DNA of 64,000 nucleotides from positions 124,001 through 188,000 of the forward strand of contig JACKII010000001.1 of assembly GCA_020638555.1 (NCBI GenBank). Direction: 5' to 3'. Every line of letters starts with the position of its first letter. Within the stretch, counting starts at the first letter, position 1. Origin of the DNA: Alphaproteobacteria bacterium (lineage in GTDB: Bacteria; Pseudomonadota; Alphaproteobacteria; Bin95). Below are positions 33,847-42,408 of the stretch, one piece after another. The position numbers and the translations under genes were made by a program. Under the pieces are notes generated by a model. That model made no database searches, was not told the origin of the DNA, and worked only from the letters and a program-made list of their open reading frames with translations.

Positions 33847-34275
33847 CTATTCTGCGACCGTCTCGCCGGACCCGCCAGCCTCCGCCGGCATATCCTTGAA
33901 CTTCGGCAGGCCGTCCGGCATGTCGAACCGGCGCAGTGCATAGTAAATGTGCGTCTTTGGCTGAAAGCGGAACCCGTTCAGCAACACCGGATAGACATCG
34001 GTCATGCCCATCGCCGACACCACGGTCATCACCGCGCCGCCGCAGTCGCGGCAATGCTTGCGGTGGGTCTGGCCGGTCTTGGAATACGCGACCACCTTGT
34101 CGGCGCCGGCGGTGATACGAACGGCGTCGCTGGGCCAGAGCGCATAGGCGGTCACCGGGGCGCCGGACCATTGCCGGCAATCCTCGCAGTGGCAATAGCC
34201 TTGCAGTGCGGCGTCGCCGGTGACTTCGAACTCGACGCTGCCGCAAAAGCACGTGCCACGGGTCGTTTCGGCCAT
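33847..34275 (-). CDS. GFA family (glutathione-dependent formaldehyde-activating-like) protein
   Basis: A 142-residue zinc protein of the GFA/Gfa-like family. The zinc cysteines are present as CFCGSVEFEV, CHCEDCRQW and CRDCGG. Most bacterial members have no proven formaldehyde-glutathione activity, so the family name should not be read as function. It is transcribed toward the monooxygenase gene, 149 bp away. Confidence 0.88.
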   Translation of the reverse strand: MAETTRGTCFCGSVEFEVTGDAALQGYCHCEDCRQWSGAPVTAYALWPSDAVRITAGADKVVAYSKTGQTHRKHCRDCGGAVMTVVSAMGMTDVYPVLLNGFRFQPKTHIYYALRRFDMPDGLPKFKDMPAEAGGSGETVAE

Positions 34276-34373
34276 CCCGGTTTTCCTCTGTCAGCGGTTA
34301 CCCATCAAAACGATAACACGCACAAACCTTTGGGACCACTGAGTCGCCCGCCGGCGTAACGCTACCCTGCACG

Positions 34374-34408
34374 AAAAACCCCGCCTTCCGGGCGCGGAAG
34401 GCGGGGTT
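34374..34408 (-). terminator. Intrinsic terminator of sodB
   Basis: A 13-bp stem (ACCCCGCCTTCCG at 34378-34390 and CGGAAGGCGGGGT at 34395-34407) with a four-base loop; on the minus strand it is followed by TTTT. It starts about 42 bp beyond the sodB stop. Confidence 0.9.
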
Positions 34409-34449
34409 GGCGGAACCGCGGTTGCGGATCGGCGTCGCGGGCAGCGGCC

Positions 34450-35046
34450 TTAGAGCTGCTGCGCCACGAACTCCCAGTTCACCATGTTGTCCAGGAACGC
34501 CTTCAGATAGTCCGGGCGGCGGTTGCGATAGTCGATGTAATAGCTGTGCTCCCACACGTCGCAGCCGAGCAGCGCCTTCTGGCCGGCAAAGCAGAGCGGG
34601 TTCACGCCGTTGGGCGTGCTGGTAACTTCCAGCTTGCCATTGGCGGTGGAGACCAGCCAGACCCAGCCGCTGCCGAACTGGCCGGCGCCCTTGGCCGCGA
34701 ACTGGCCCTTGAACTCGTCCATCGAGCCGAAGCTGTCGACGATGCGCTTTTCCAACTCGCCCGGCATGGCGCCGCCGCCATTCGGCTGCATGCACTGCCA
34801 GAACAGGATATGGTTCCAATGCTGCGACGAGTTGTTGAACACGCCGGCCTTGTCGGCGACGTTGTAGGTCTTGCGGACGATGTCCTCCAGACCCAGGGAT
34901 TCGAATTCGTTGCCCTTCACCAGATTGTTCAGATTGGTCACATAGGTCTGGTGGTGCTTGCCGTGGTGGAATTCCAGGGTTTCCTGGGACATATACGGGG
35001 CAAGCGCGTCGATCGCATACGGCAGGTCGGGCAGGGTATGGGCCAT
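34450..35046 (-). CDS. sodB: Superoxide dismutase, iron type
   Basis: A 198-residue cytoplasmic Fe/Mn-family dismutase. Metal ligands are H27 (LEFHHGKHH), H79 (QHWNH) and the DVWEH aspartate and histidine in the C-terminal domain. The active-site context NNSSQHWNH with Q75 and AGQFGSGW is of the iron type. The start MAHTLPDLPYA at 35046 is preceded by GAGGGAAG. The promoter region toward the divergent gene contains a 7-bp-arm palindrome (35095-35112), and the gene ends at a strong terminator. Confidence 0.96.
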   Translation of the reverse strand: MAHTLPDLPYAIDALAPYMSQETLEFHHGKHHQTYVTNLNNLVKGNEFESLGLEDIVRKTYNVADKAGVFNNSSQHWNHILFWQCMQPNGGGAMPGELEKRIVDSFGSMDEFKGQFAAKGAGQFGSGWVWLVSTANGKLEVTSTPNGVNPLCFAGQKALLGCDVWEHSYYIDYRNRRPDYLKAFLDNMVNWEFVAQQL

Positions 35047-35094
35047 GGGACTTCCCTCTTTCGCAAACGGCAGGTGGGTATGACAAAACTCGGC

Positions 35095-35112
35095 GAGGCC
35101 GCTAACGGCCTC
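35095..35112. promoter_or_regulatory. Palindrome in the sodB divergent promoter region
   Basis: GAGGCCG-CTAA-CGGCCTC has perfect 7-bp arms. It lies 49 bp upstream of the sodB start and 31 bp before the divergent squalene/phytoene-synthase-like gene. It could be a regulator site or a 5'-UTR stem-loop. No known consensus (for example Fur or OxyR) was recognised in it. Confidence 0.4.
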
Positions 35113-35142
35113 TCGTTTCCTACTTAAGGCGCGTTCGGTCGC

Positions 35143-35961
35143 ATGTCGAGAGTGGTTCTCAATTCCGCCGCCCTGCATTGCCGCGATCTGGTGCGCCGCA
35201 CCGACCCGGACCGGCTGCTGCTGGCCGAACTGGCTCCCAACGAGCGGCGGCCGGCGCTCTGGGCGCTGGCGGCATTCAACTGGGAGGTGGCGCGCATTCC
35301 CGAGCGGGTGTCGGAGCCGATGCTGGGGGCGATCCGCCGGCAATGGTGGCGCGAGGCCTGGGCCGAAATCGTCGCCGGCTCTCCCCGCCGCCATCCGGTG
35401 GTGGAGGCGCTGGCCGCGGCGCACGCCGAAACGCCCTTCGACCTGGCGGCGGTCGAGGCCCTGCTGGCGGCGCGGGAGGCGGAGCACGACGGCCCGCCCG
35501 CCGACCTCGCCGGCCTGCTGGCGCGGGCCGACGCCATCGGCGGCACGCTTGCCCGGCTGGAGGCGACGGTGCTGGGCCTGGACGATCCCTCCGCGGCGGC
35601 ACCCGTCGGCACCGGCTGGGCGCTGATCGGCGGCCTGCGCGGCCTGCCGCAAAGCCTGGGCCAGGGCCGCCACCAACTGCCTGAGGCCTTGCTGACCGCG
35701 CACGGCGTCCGCCTGGACCGGCTGGACCCGGCAGCGCCGCCGGCGGGTTTCTGCGCCATGATCGCGGCGATTGCGGCCGCAGCCGACCCGCACCTGACCG
35801 CGGGCGGGCGGCTGTCGCCGCTGTTCCGCGGCTACCGGCGGCTGGCCCGGCTCTATCGCACGCGCCTCAGCCGTGCCGGCTGGAACCCGTTCGACGCCCG
35901 GGTGAACGCACCAACGGCGGGACGGGCGCTCGCCGTGCTGGCGGTGCGGCTGGGGGTGTAG
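35143..35961 (+). CDS. Squalene/phytoene synthase family protein (NDUFAF6-like)
   Basis: A 272-residue protein of the trans-isoprenyl diphosphate synthase fold. The aspartate-rich D-x3-D motifs that bind Mg-diphosphate in true squalene or phytoene synthases are not evident: the first helix reads ALAAFNWEVARIPE. This matches the alphaproteobacterial NDUFAF6-like group, whose mitochondrial relative is a complex I assembly factor. No carotenoid or hopanoid genes are nearby, so a prenyl-synthase role is doubtful. Confidence 0.82.
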   Translation: MSRVVLNSAALHCRDLVRRTDPDRLLLAELAPNERRPALWALAAFNWEVARIPERVSEPMLGAIRRQWWREAWAEIVAGSPRRHPVVEALAAAHAETPFDLAAVEALLAAREAEHDGPPADLAGLLARADAIGGTLARLEATVLGLDDPSAAAPVGTGWALIGGLRGLPQSLGQGRHQLPEALLTAHGVRLDRLDPAAPPAGFCAMIAAIAAAADPHLTAGGRLSPLFRGYRRLARLYRTRLSRAGWNPFDARVNAPTAGRALAVLAVRLGV

Positions 35962-35979
35962 AGGCAATCACAGGGATAC

Positions 35980-36160
35980 TATTCCCCGGAGGGGGCGGAG
36001 CGGCCGTCGGGGGCCGGTATCAGCCTGCGAACACCCTCGGCGCCGGTGTTCGCACGCCCAAAGCGATCCCGGATCGGCGCTCCGCACCGTCCGGGACACA
36101 CCAGACCCGGGATAAGGTGTTCCCCGGAGGCGGCAAAGCCGTCATCCGGGGCCGGCCGGC
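35980..36160. repeat. Family C repeat cluster
   Basis: Contains two TTCCCCGGAGG(G/C)GGC arms (35982 and 36120), CGGCCGTCGGGGGCCGG and CGTCATCCGGGGCCGG partners, a CGAACACC ... GGTGTTCGCACG pair, and GATCCCGGATCGGCGCTCCGCACCGTCCGGGA-type arms (given here in parts: GATCCCGGATCGGCG, CTCCGCACCGTCC). It fills the 210-bp gap between two convergent genes. Confidence 0.75.
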
Positions 36161-36171
36161 GTCCGGGACGC

Positions 36172-37014
36172 TCAGCCGTAGCTGCGGGCCATGCCTTCGG
36201 CCGGGTCGGCCTGGGGGCCCCAGGGCATGATCGGATAGCGCAGGCCCACCTTGCTCAACCCCTGCAAGCCCTCGATGCCACGGGCGAATTCGTGCGGCGG
36301 CATCGCCAGCAGCATCTCGTCGTCGGCGACGCCGCCATAGCGACGCTCGGCAAAGCAGGGCACGCTGATCGACGTGTCGTTGGTCAGCAGCGCCCGGCCC
36401 CAACTGTCGGCGCACGCGCTTTCGCCGGTGATGGTCATGTCGTAACGGCGATAGCGCTTCCATTGCAGGCCGTTGACGAACAGGATGGTCTGGCCCGGCG
36501 TTGCGTAGAACAGCACGATGTCCGGCGGGTCGAGCCGGCCGGAGCGCAGCGGCGAGACCACTGTGCCGACCCAGGCGCCGTCGTCATAGGCGGCGCGCGG
36601 CATGGTATCCTGGTGGCCTTTGGCGGCGGCCCGGTTCTCGAACCAGACGCCGTCCATGTGCTCGCCGGAGAGGCAGGCCGCGTCCGGCACGTCCAGCCCC
36701 ATCACCGCGCCGCAATTGCCGCCGGGCCGCACATTCTCGGCAGCAATGCCCATGGTGAAGCCGGCAATGCGCGCCTGGGTCACCAGCTGGCAGGTGGTGT
36801 AGAACCGGCCCTCTTTCGGCCGGCGCAGGCTTTTGACCGACTCGAATTCCTCCTGGGATTTGAACCGCTTCATGCCAATTGGCATGGTGCGGATTTTCAG
36901 GAGTTCCACCAGCTTGCCGGAGAGCTGAGCAAGTTGCTCCGCGCCAACCTGGTATTCTGCGGGAATGGGATGGCCTTGGGCATCCACGGTGACACCGGCG
37001 GTTGCGCTGGGCAT
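36172..37014 (-). CDS. DUF169 domain protein
   Basis: A 280-residue protein resembling DUF169 (COG2043), found in many bacteria and archaea and uncharacterised. Conserved-looking cysteines occur in FYTTCQLVTQA, GGNCGAVMGL and DAACLSGEH, which would suit a metal or Fe-S site, but no known cluster motif was recognised. The ATG at 37014 (MPSATAGVTV) is used; the open frame upstream runs into the divergent hydrolase gene. It stands alone. Confidence 0.8.
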   Translation of the reverse strand: MPSATAGVTVDAQGHPIPAEYQVGAEQLAQLSGKLVELLKIRTMPIGMKRFKSQEEFESVKSLRRPKEGRFYTTCQLVTQARIAGFTMGIAAENVRPGGNCGAVMGLDVPDAACLSGEHMDGVWFENRAAAKGHQDTMPRAAYDDGAWVGTVVSPLRSGRLDPPDIVLFYATPGQTILFVNGLQWKRYRRYDMTITGESACADSWGRALLTNDTSISVPCFAERRYGGVADDEMLLAMPPHEFARGIEGLQGLSKVGLRYPIMPWGPQADPAEGMARSYG

Positions 37015-37080
37015 GAGTCTTTCCTCCGTTAGCGATTTCCGCAAGGATGGCACGCGATCCGCCCAGGAAGGAAGCCCCCA

Positions 37081-37860
37081 ATGCCGTTCGCCTCGTCGCA
37101 CCATTGCGAGATTTTTTACGAAAGCCTGGGCGAAGGCCCGGCGGTCGTGCTTGCGCATGGCCGCGGCGGCAATGCCGCAAGCTGGTTCCAGCAGGTGCCG
37201 GCCTTTGTCACAGCGGGCTATCGCGTCATCGCCTTCGATCACCGCTGCTTCGGGCGATCCCATTGCCCGCCGGAGCATTTCGACCGCGCACACTTTGCCG
37301 ACGATCTGGCCGCGGTGCTGGATGCCGCGGGCGTGGACAGGGCAGCGGTGGTCTGCCAGTCCATGGGCGGCTGGACCGGCCTCCGCCTCGCCGTGCAGCG
37401 GCCGGACCGGGTGGCGGCGCTGGTGCTCGCCAACACCACCGGCGGCGTCTCGACCCCGGCGGCGGACACGGCCATCGCAGAGGCGCGCCAGGCCTTTGCC
37501 CAACACGGGATCGCCTCCAGCGCCGTCGCCGCCGACTTCCCGGAGCGGGAGCCGGCACTGGCCTATCTCTACCGCCATATCGGCGGCCTGAACGTGCAAC
37601 TGACGGACGACCTGCACTCGAACAGCCCCGCCTCGACCTCGGCCGAGGAACTGGCGGCGCTGGCGCTACCGGTGCTGCTGGTCACCAGCGACGCCGACAC
37701 GATCTTCCCGCCGGCAGCGATCCGGGAGATTGCCGGGCTGATTCCGGGATCGACCGTTTGCCAACTGCCCGACGCCGGCCATTCGCCCTATTTCGAGACG
37801 CCCGCGGCCTGGAACGCGGCAGTGCTGGACTTTCTCAGCCGCCGGTTCCCGCCCGGCTGA
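37081..37860 (+). CDS. Alpha/beta-fold hydrolase
   Basis: A 259-residue alpha/beta hydrolase. The nucleophile elbow is CQSMGG with S94, the oxyanion region is LAHGRGGNAASW (about residues 24-35), the acid is probably in TSDADTIFP and the histidine in DAGHSPYFE. Enol-lactone hydrolases and esterases have this layout; the substrate is unknown. The ATG at 37081 lies 67 bp from the divergent DUF169 start. Confidence 0.9.
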   Translation: MPFASSHHCEIFYESLGEGPAVVLAHGRGGNAASWFQQVPAFVTAGYRVIAFDHRCFGRSHCPPEHFDRAHFADDLAAVLDAAGVDRAAVVCQSMGGWTGLRLAVQRPDRVAALVLANTTGGVSTPAADTAIAEARQAFAQHGIASSAVAADFPEREPALAYLYRHIGGLNVQLTDDLHSNSPASTSAEELAALALPVLLVTSDADTIFPPAAIREIAGLIPGSTVCQLPDAGHSPYFETPAAWNAAVLDFLSRRFPPG

Positions 37861-37865
37861 GGCGG

Positions 37866-37941
37866 CAGCGAACACCGCCGCTGCCGGTCTCCGCAGGATG
37901 AGGCCGGCCCCGGATCGGCGCTCCGCACCGTCCGGGGTACA
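37866..37941. repeat. Family C repeat, short copy
   Basis: GCGAACACCGCCG, then GGCCGGCCCCGGATCGGCG and CTCCGCACCGTCCGGGG. These are the same arms as in the longer clusters, here in the 109-bp gap between two convergent genes. Confidence 0.65.
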
Positions 37942-37969
37942 GCCGCGGTTCGGGCTTACGCCAAATAGC

Positions 37970-38758
37970 TTAGTACGGACTGCCGCTTTCCGTCTTGAGG
38001 CCGCTCTTCATCTTGCCCAGCTCCTGCTGGCAGCCAATGGCCATCATGCGGCTGTCATTGGCGATGGTGGTGAGCAGGAAGCCCTTCTCGATCATCTCCA
38101 GCGCGAATTCCGCCGTGCCGCAGTGCAGGCCCGCCGGGATGCCGTGCTTTTTGCAGCCGGCCAGGATCTCCATCATCTTGTCGTAGATCAACCGGTCGGT
38201 CGGATCGAGCCGCGGCTCGCGGCCATAGCTGAGCGCCAGGTCGGACGGCCCGATATAAATGCCGTCCAGGCCGGGCGTGGTGAGGATCTCGTCCAGGTTC
38301 TGCACCGCCTGGTCGGTCTCGATCATGGCGATGGCCAGGATCGTGTCATTCGCCTTCTGCACATAGTCGCTGCCGGAATAGAGCACCGCGCGGATCGGGC
38401 CGTTGGAGCGATAGCCCACCGGCGGATACTTCACCGCGCCGACAAAGCGCTCGCACTCTTCGCGGCTGTTGATCATCGGCGCGATGATGCCCTGGGCGCC
38501 CGCGTCCAGCAGTTTCATGATCGCCGCCGGGTCGTTCCACGGCACCCGCGCCGTCGGCGGCACGTTGGTGGTGGAAATCGCCTGCATCATGTGCACGGCG
38601 TCGATGTAGTCGACGAGGCCGTGCTGGCAGTCGATGGTGATGGCGTCCCAGCCCTGATGCGCCATGACCTCGGCGGAGAAGCTGGAGGGGATGGCGCACC
38701 AGCCGTTGACGACGGCCTTGCCGGCCTTCCAGGACTCGAGAATCGGATTTGCACGCAT
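37970..38758 (-). CDS. HpcH/HpaI family aldolase, copy 2
   Basis: A 262-residue class II 2-oxo acid aldolase of the HpcH/HpaI family. The active-site segments are TIDCQHGLVDY (catalytic histidine near residue 47), MIETDQAVQN (metal glutamate) and YIGPSDLALSYG (metal aspartate). It starts three bases after the D-2-hydroxyacid dehydrogenase stop and must be co-transcribed with it. The pairing suggests a route in which a 2-oxo/2-hydroxy acid is interconverted and cleaved; this is inference. Confidence 0.9.
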   Translation of the reverse strand: MRANPILESWKAGKAVVNGWCAIPSSFSAEVMAHQGWDAITIDCQHGLVDYIDAVHMMQAISTTNVPPTARVPWNDPAAIMKLLDAGAQGIIAPMINSREECERFVGAVKYPPVGYRSNGPIRAVLYSGSDYVQKANDTILAIAMIETDQAVQNLDEILTTPGLDGIYIGPSDLALSYGREPRLDPTDRLIYDKMMEILAGCKKHGIPAGLHCGTAEFALEMIEKGFLLTTIANDSRMMAIGCQQELGKMKSGLKTESGSPY

Positions 38759-38761
38759 GAT

Positions 38762-39730
38762 CTAGAGCACTTCCTTGTTGATGACGTTTTCGGGATTGAG
38801 CTTGCCGTTGAAGCAATCGACCACATTCTGCGCCGCCGTGGCACCCATGCGGAACATGCTTTCTTCGGTGTTGCCGGCCGAATGGGGCGAGACGATGATG
38901 TCGTCGAGCGCGAACAGCGGGTGATCCGGCGAGGGCGGCTCGACCACGAACGGGTCGATGCCGGCGCCGGCGATGACCTCGCGCTTCAGGCAGTCGTAAA
39001 GGTCGGCCTCGTCGACAATGCCGCCGCGGGCGGTGTTGACCAGGAAAGCGGTCGGTTTCATCGCCTCCATCTCCGCCGTGCCGATCATGCCCGTCGTTTC
39101 TTCGTTCTTCGGGCAGTTGACCGAGACGAAGTCCATATCGCCCAAGACCGCGCGGAAATCCTCGACCGGGGTGGCGCCGCCGGTGGCGATGGCGTCCTGG
39201 ATCACATAGGGGTCGTAGACGTAGACCTGCATCTGCATGGCGTTCAGCATCGGCACCAGCCGCCGGCCGATGCGGCCATAGCCCAGCACCAGCGCCTTGC
39301 GCCCCGCCAGGTCGTAGGCGGGCACTTCGCGGCGGATGTCCCAGTTGCCCTTGCGCGCCTCGCGGTCGAAGAGGAAGGCGCGCTTGGCCAGCGCCATCAT
39401 GAAGAACAGCGAATGTTCGGCGACCGTGATCGAGTTGGCGATGCCGACCACCGCCAACGGAATGCCGGCCTCGGTCAGCGCCGGCACGTTCACCGCGTCA
39501 TAGCCAACGCCATGGCGGGCGACGATTTTCAGCTTGTCCGCCTGGGCGATGATGGCCGGGGTGAAGGGAGCGACGCCCAGAATGGCGGCGTCGTAGTTGG
39601 CGATGTGCTGGACGATGTTCGCTTCCGACGTCTCGGTGAACTGCTCGACGGCGATTTCCGGGTGGTGGTCGAACACGGAGGCGATGCCGGGCGTGTACGG
39701 CATCTGCAGCATGACGCGGTATTGGGCCAT
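38762..39730 (-). CDS. D-isomer-specific 2-hydroxyacid dehydrogenase
   Basis: A 322-residue NAD-dependent dehydrogenase. The Rossmann motif is LGYGRIGRR (GxGxxG at residues 150-155). The catalytic set is R235 (NTARGGIVDE), a glutamate near 264 (DPFVVEPP) and H283 (SPHSAG). The start MAQYRVMLQM at 39730 is used; the long open frame upstream passes through repeat DNA. It is followed after three bases by the second HpcH/HpaI aldolase gene. Confidence 0.92.
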   Translation of the reverse strand: MAQYRVMLQMPYTPGIASVFDHHPEIAVEQFTETSEANIVQHIANYDAAILGVAPFTPAIIAQADKLKIVARHGVGYDAVNVPALTEAGIPLAVVGIANSITVAEHSLFFMMALAKRAFLFDREARKGNWDIRREVPAYDLAGRKALVLGYGRIGRRLVPMLNAMQMQVYVYDPYVIQDAIATGGATPVEDFRAVLGDMDFVSVNCPKNEETTGMIGTAEMEAMKPTAFLVNTARGGIVDEADLYDCLKREVIAGAGIDPFVVEPPSPDHPLFALDDIIVSPHSAGNTEESMFRMGATAAQNVVDCFNGKLNPENVINKEVL

Positions 39731-39819
39731 GGGCGTTTCCTGGGTTGGGGTTTGTTCGCTTGCAGAGGGATCAGAGCATGGTGCCGGTGGGACATCAAGC
39801 GACAGTCTGTGTGCGGCAG

Positions 39820-39913
39820 CGACGTTTCCCGGACGGTGCGGAGCGCCGATCCGGGATCGCTTGCGGCGTGCGGACACCGGCGGGGGCGGTGTTCGCAGGC
39901 TGACACCGGCCCC
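39820..39913. repeat. Family C repeat cluster beside tandem units
   Basis: GACGTTTCCCGGACGGTGCGGAGCGCCGATCCGGGATCGC (given in parts: TTTCCCGGACGGTGCGGAG, CGCCGATCCGGGATCGC), then CGGACACCGGC and GGTGTTCGCAGGC. These are reverse-complement versions of the arms at 36.0 kb. The 277-bp gap it occupies, together with the tandem units that follow, holds no gene. Confidence 0.65.
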
Positions 39914-40004
39914 GGATGGCGGCTCCGCCACCTCCGGGGATCAAGGACGGCGCTCCGCACCGTCAGGGGATCAAAGACGGCGCTCCGCACTGTCCGGGGA
40001 TCAT
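39914..40004. repeat. Three tandem 30-31-bp units
   Basis: Units at 39914-39944, 39945-39974 and 39975-40004 share GGCGCTCCGC-ACC-TC-GGGGATCA with few differences; for example units 2 and 3 both contain GACGGCGCTCCGCAC. They look like local duplication of one family C arm and end three bases before the stop codon of the Gfo/Idh/MocA gene. Confidence 0.8.
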
Positions 40005-40007
40005 GGC

Positions 40008-40988
40008 CTAGCCGGCGAGGATGGTCTCGACCAGGGTTTGCACCGCGAGCGCCTCGCGCAGACTGGCAAGGGTGTGGCCGGTGTCGCCGCGGGCCATGGC
40101 GGCAACCATGGCGAGCTGGCGTTGCAGGATCAGCGGCCGCATTTCCTCGTTCGGCCGGGCGCCCTCGGCCTCGCGCCAGGTGCCGTCGGCGTCCTGGCGT
40201 TCGGCAACGGCCCAGTCGCGCAGGCGCAGCTTGCCCTTCGAGCCGTGCAGGACCCAGAGATTGTGATCCGGCTTCTCCGTGGTGCCGACGCCGCCGGCGA
40301 GCGTGACCGGCACGCCGCCCGCGGTCATCTCGGCAGAACACGCCGTCTCCGCGCCGTCGCCCGCCGGATAGGTCACCGCATGCCGGTGCAGGGCGATCGG
40401 GCCGATCCGGCGCAGCGTCGCGAACAGGAAATGCGAGACCACTTCGCGGGTGAAACCGCCCTGGGCGCGCCGGTCGAGCCAGCCGGCGGCATCCATCTGC
40501 CAGGGCCGCGGCCAGGCCTTGAAGCCGACCTCGATCTCCACCCGCTCCAGCGTGCCGAGATCGCCCGCATCGCGCCAGGCCTCGATCTGGTCCAGGGCGA
40601 AGCTGGCGGTGAAGGGGAAGTTGACGGCCGCCCGCGCGCCCTTGGCCTCCATCCGCGCGACCACGGCTTCCGCCTTGGCCACGTCGACGCCCAGGGGCTT
40701 TTCGCAATGGACGGCGCAACCGGCGGCGACCGCCTGCTCCAGCTGGTCGAGGTGGAAGGCCGGTGGCGAGGCCACATGCACCACGTCGGAGGCCGCCAGC
40801 AGCGCCTCCAGCGAGGCAAAAGCGTGGCCGTCCGGGAAATCGGCGCGGTAGCGGGCCATGGCGGCGGCGGACGGGTCCCAGGCGCCAACGGAGACCAACT
40901 CCTGCGGGTCGTGGGCGCGGGCGACGCGCAGCAGGCGCTCGCCCATAATGCCATAGCCGACGGTGCCGAGGCGGACAGGGTGGGACAT
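40008..40988 (-). CDS. Gfo/Idh/MocA family oxidoreductase
   Basis: A 326-residue NAD(P)-dependent dehydrogenase. The Rossmann motif is TVGYGIMGERLL (about residues 9-20) and the family motif CEKPLG is near residue 94-99, with the C-terminal substrate domain complete. Members oxidise or reduce sugars and inositols; the substrate here is unknown. It lies 277 bp upstream of the hydroxyacid dehydrogenase gene, separated by repeats, and just downstream of the damaged MFS gene. Confidence 0.9.
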   Translation of the reverse strand: MSHPVRLGTVGYGIMGERLLRVARAHDPQELVSVGAWDPSAAAMARYRADFPDGHAFASLEALLAASDVVHVASPPAFHLDQLEQAVAAGCAVHCEKPLGVDVAKAEAVVARMEAKGARAAVNFPFTASFALDQIEAWRDAGDLGTLERVEIEVGFKAWPRPWQMDAAGWLDRRAQGGFTREVVSHFLFATLRRIGPIALHRHAVTYPAGDGAETACSAEMTAGGVPVTLAGGVGTTEKPDHNLWVLHGSKGKLRLRDWAVAERQDADGTWREAEGARPNEEMRPLILQRQLAMVAAMARGDTGHTLASLREALAVQTLVETILAG

Positions 40989-41037
40989 CGCAACAAGCCT
41001 TTGACGACGGTGGACAATTCACGCGGAATGCGGGCGT

Positions 41038-42265
41038 TCAGTCTAGCGCCGAAGCCTCGCCGCGACCAGCCGGCCTCTGGGCCAGGCTCGCCACCAGCGA
41101 GGCCAGCACGCACCAGACCGCGCCGGCCAGCGCGACCGCGGCAATGCCGGTGCCCGCATCGAAGGCCAGCCCCATCACCATCGGCGCGAGGCCGCTGGAA
41201 AACACCATCAACGCCGCCCCGAAGCTGCGGATCGCCCCAGATGGCGAGCGCCGTAAAGCTCGGCCCAGAGCGCGCCCTGAATGACGCTGCCAAGGCCGGA
41301 GCCGAACCCCATCAGGGCCAGATAGACCGGCACCAGCCAATAGGCCTCCGGCCAGCGCCAGCACGACGGAACAGAGGCCGAGCGGCGCCAGGAACAGCGG
41401 CACCAACCGCCGGGCGCTGAACCGGTCCACAAGCTGCCCGGCCGTCATCAGCCCCGCCACCTGGGCGATGGCATAGGCGGTGAAGGACGCAGCCACCAGT
41501 TCAATCGGCCAGGCCTTGGCGTGGGCGATATGGACCTGGTGGAACACATAGCCGGTGCTGAGAAACGCCGGCGTCAGCAACACCGGCAGCCGCAGCCAAA
41601 GGCCCGGATCGCGCAGCACCTGCCCGAGGCGGTGTCCCGCGACTGGCGGATTGTCACCGCCGCGCCCGGTGAGGCTCATGGGCGCCGGCTGGCCGCGCAT
41701 CAGCCCCACGGCCACCGGCAGCGCCAGCAGCACCAGGGCCGCGGTGACCCACCAGGCCTCGCGCCAGGACACCAGGGCCAGCAACGCCACCACATAGGGC
41801 GGCGACAGCGCCGCGCCCATCGCCTGGCCGAGGAGGCTTTTTCGCACTGAGCGCCCGGCCGCGCTCGGCGACGAAATAGCGGGCCATGGCGGTGACGCCG
41901 ATGTGCACGGCCATGCCCTGGCCCATCAGGCGCAGGCCGAAAATCGCCGCAGCCAGCGTCACCGGATCGGCGACGAAGCCCATGCCCGCCGCCACGGCGG
42001 CCAGACCGCCCAGGGTCAGCAGCGCCGTGCGGCCCGGCGGCCAGACGTCGACCAGGCGGCCGAGCAGCATCAGCGTCGCAGCACTGGCCAGCGTGCCGGC
42101 CATGTAGACCGTGCCGAACCCGCCATGGGAGAGGCCGAACGCCGCCCGGATCTCGCCGCCGAACAGCGCGATGAAATAGGTCTGACCGACACTGGAAAGA
42201 AAGCAGAGCGCGAAACCGAAGCCGATCAGGCGGGCATTGGCGCGCAGAAAGCGAAGCGAGACCAT
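41038..42265 (-). pseudogene. MFS transporter gene with three apparent frameshifts
   Basis: Together the reading frames make one 12-helix major facilitator protein (start MVSLRFLRANARLIG at 42265; ends ...GEASALD), but no single frame encodes it. The frame moves at the A5 run near 41838-41842 (after ...RGRALSA), again near 41343 (between ...VVLALAGG and YWLVPVYLALMG), and back near 41242 (between LYGARHLG and AIRSFGAALM). These fit an extra A, an extra C and a missing G on the coding strand. Either the gene is decaying or the sequence has errors here; neighbouring genes are intact, which favours decay. The substrate is unknown. Confidence 0.82.
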
Positions 42266-42408
42266 GGTCTTCTCGGTACCCGCTCCCGCCCGCTCGCGCC
42301 AGGGGGCGCGGGGCCGCGGCGAAGCCAGGAGTGGTCGGTCGGCCGCAGCCATGGTAGAAACCCACTCGAACATTTCGCCCGTTCGATCCGATGAAGAGGA
42401 CCGATCTC

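Noticed and set aside
35143..35961. Carotenoid or hopanoid pathway gene (phytoene/squalene synthase)
   Set aside because: The aspartate-rich metal-binding motifs are missing and no terpenoid genes are nearby; the NDUFAF6-like group fits better.
39914..40004. CRISPR array
   Set aside because: Three near-identical units abut without spacers and there are no cas genes; it is a tandem duplication of a palindromic repeat arm.
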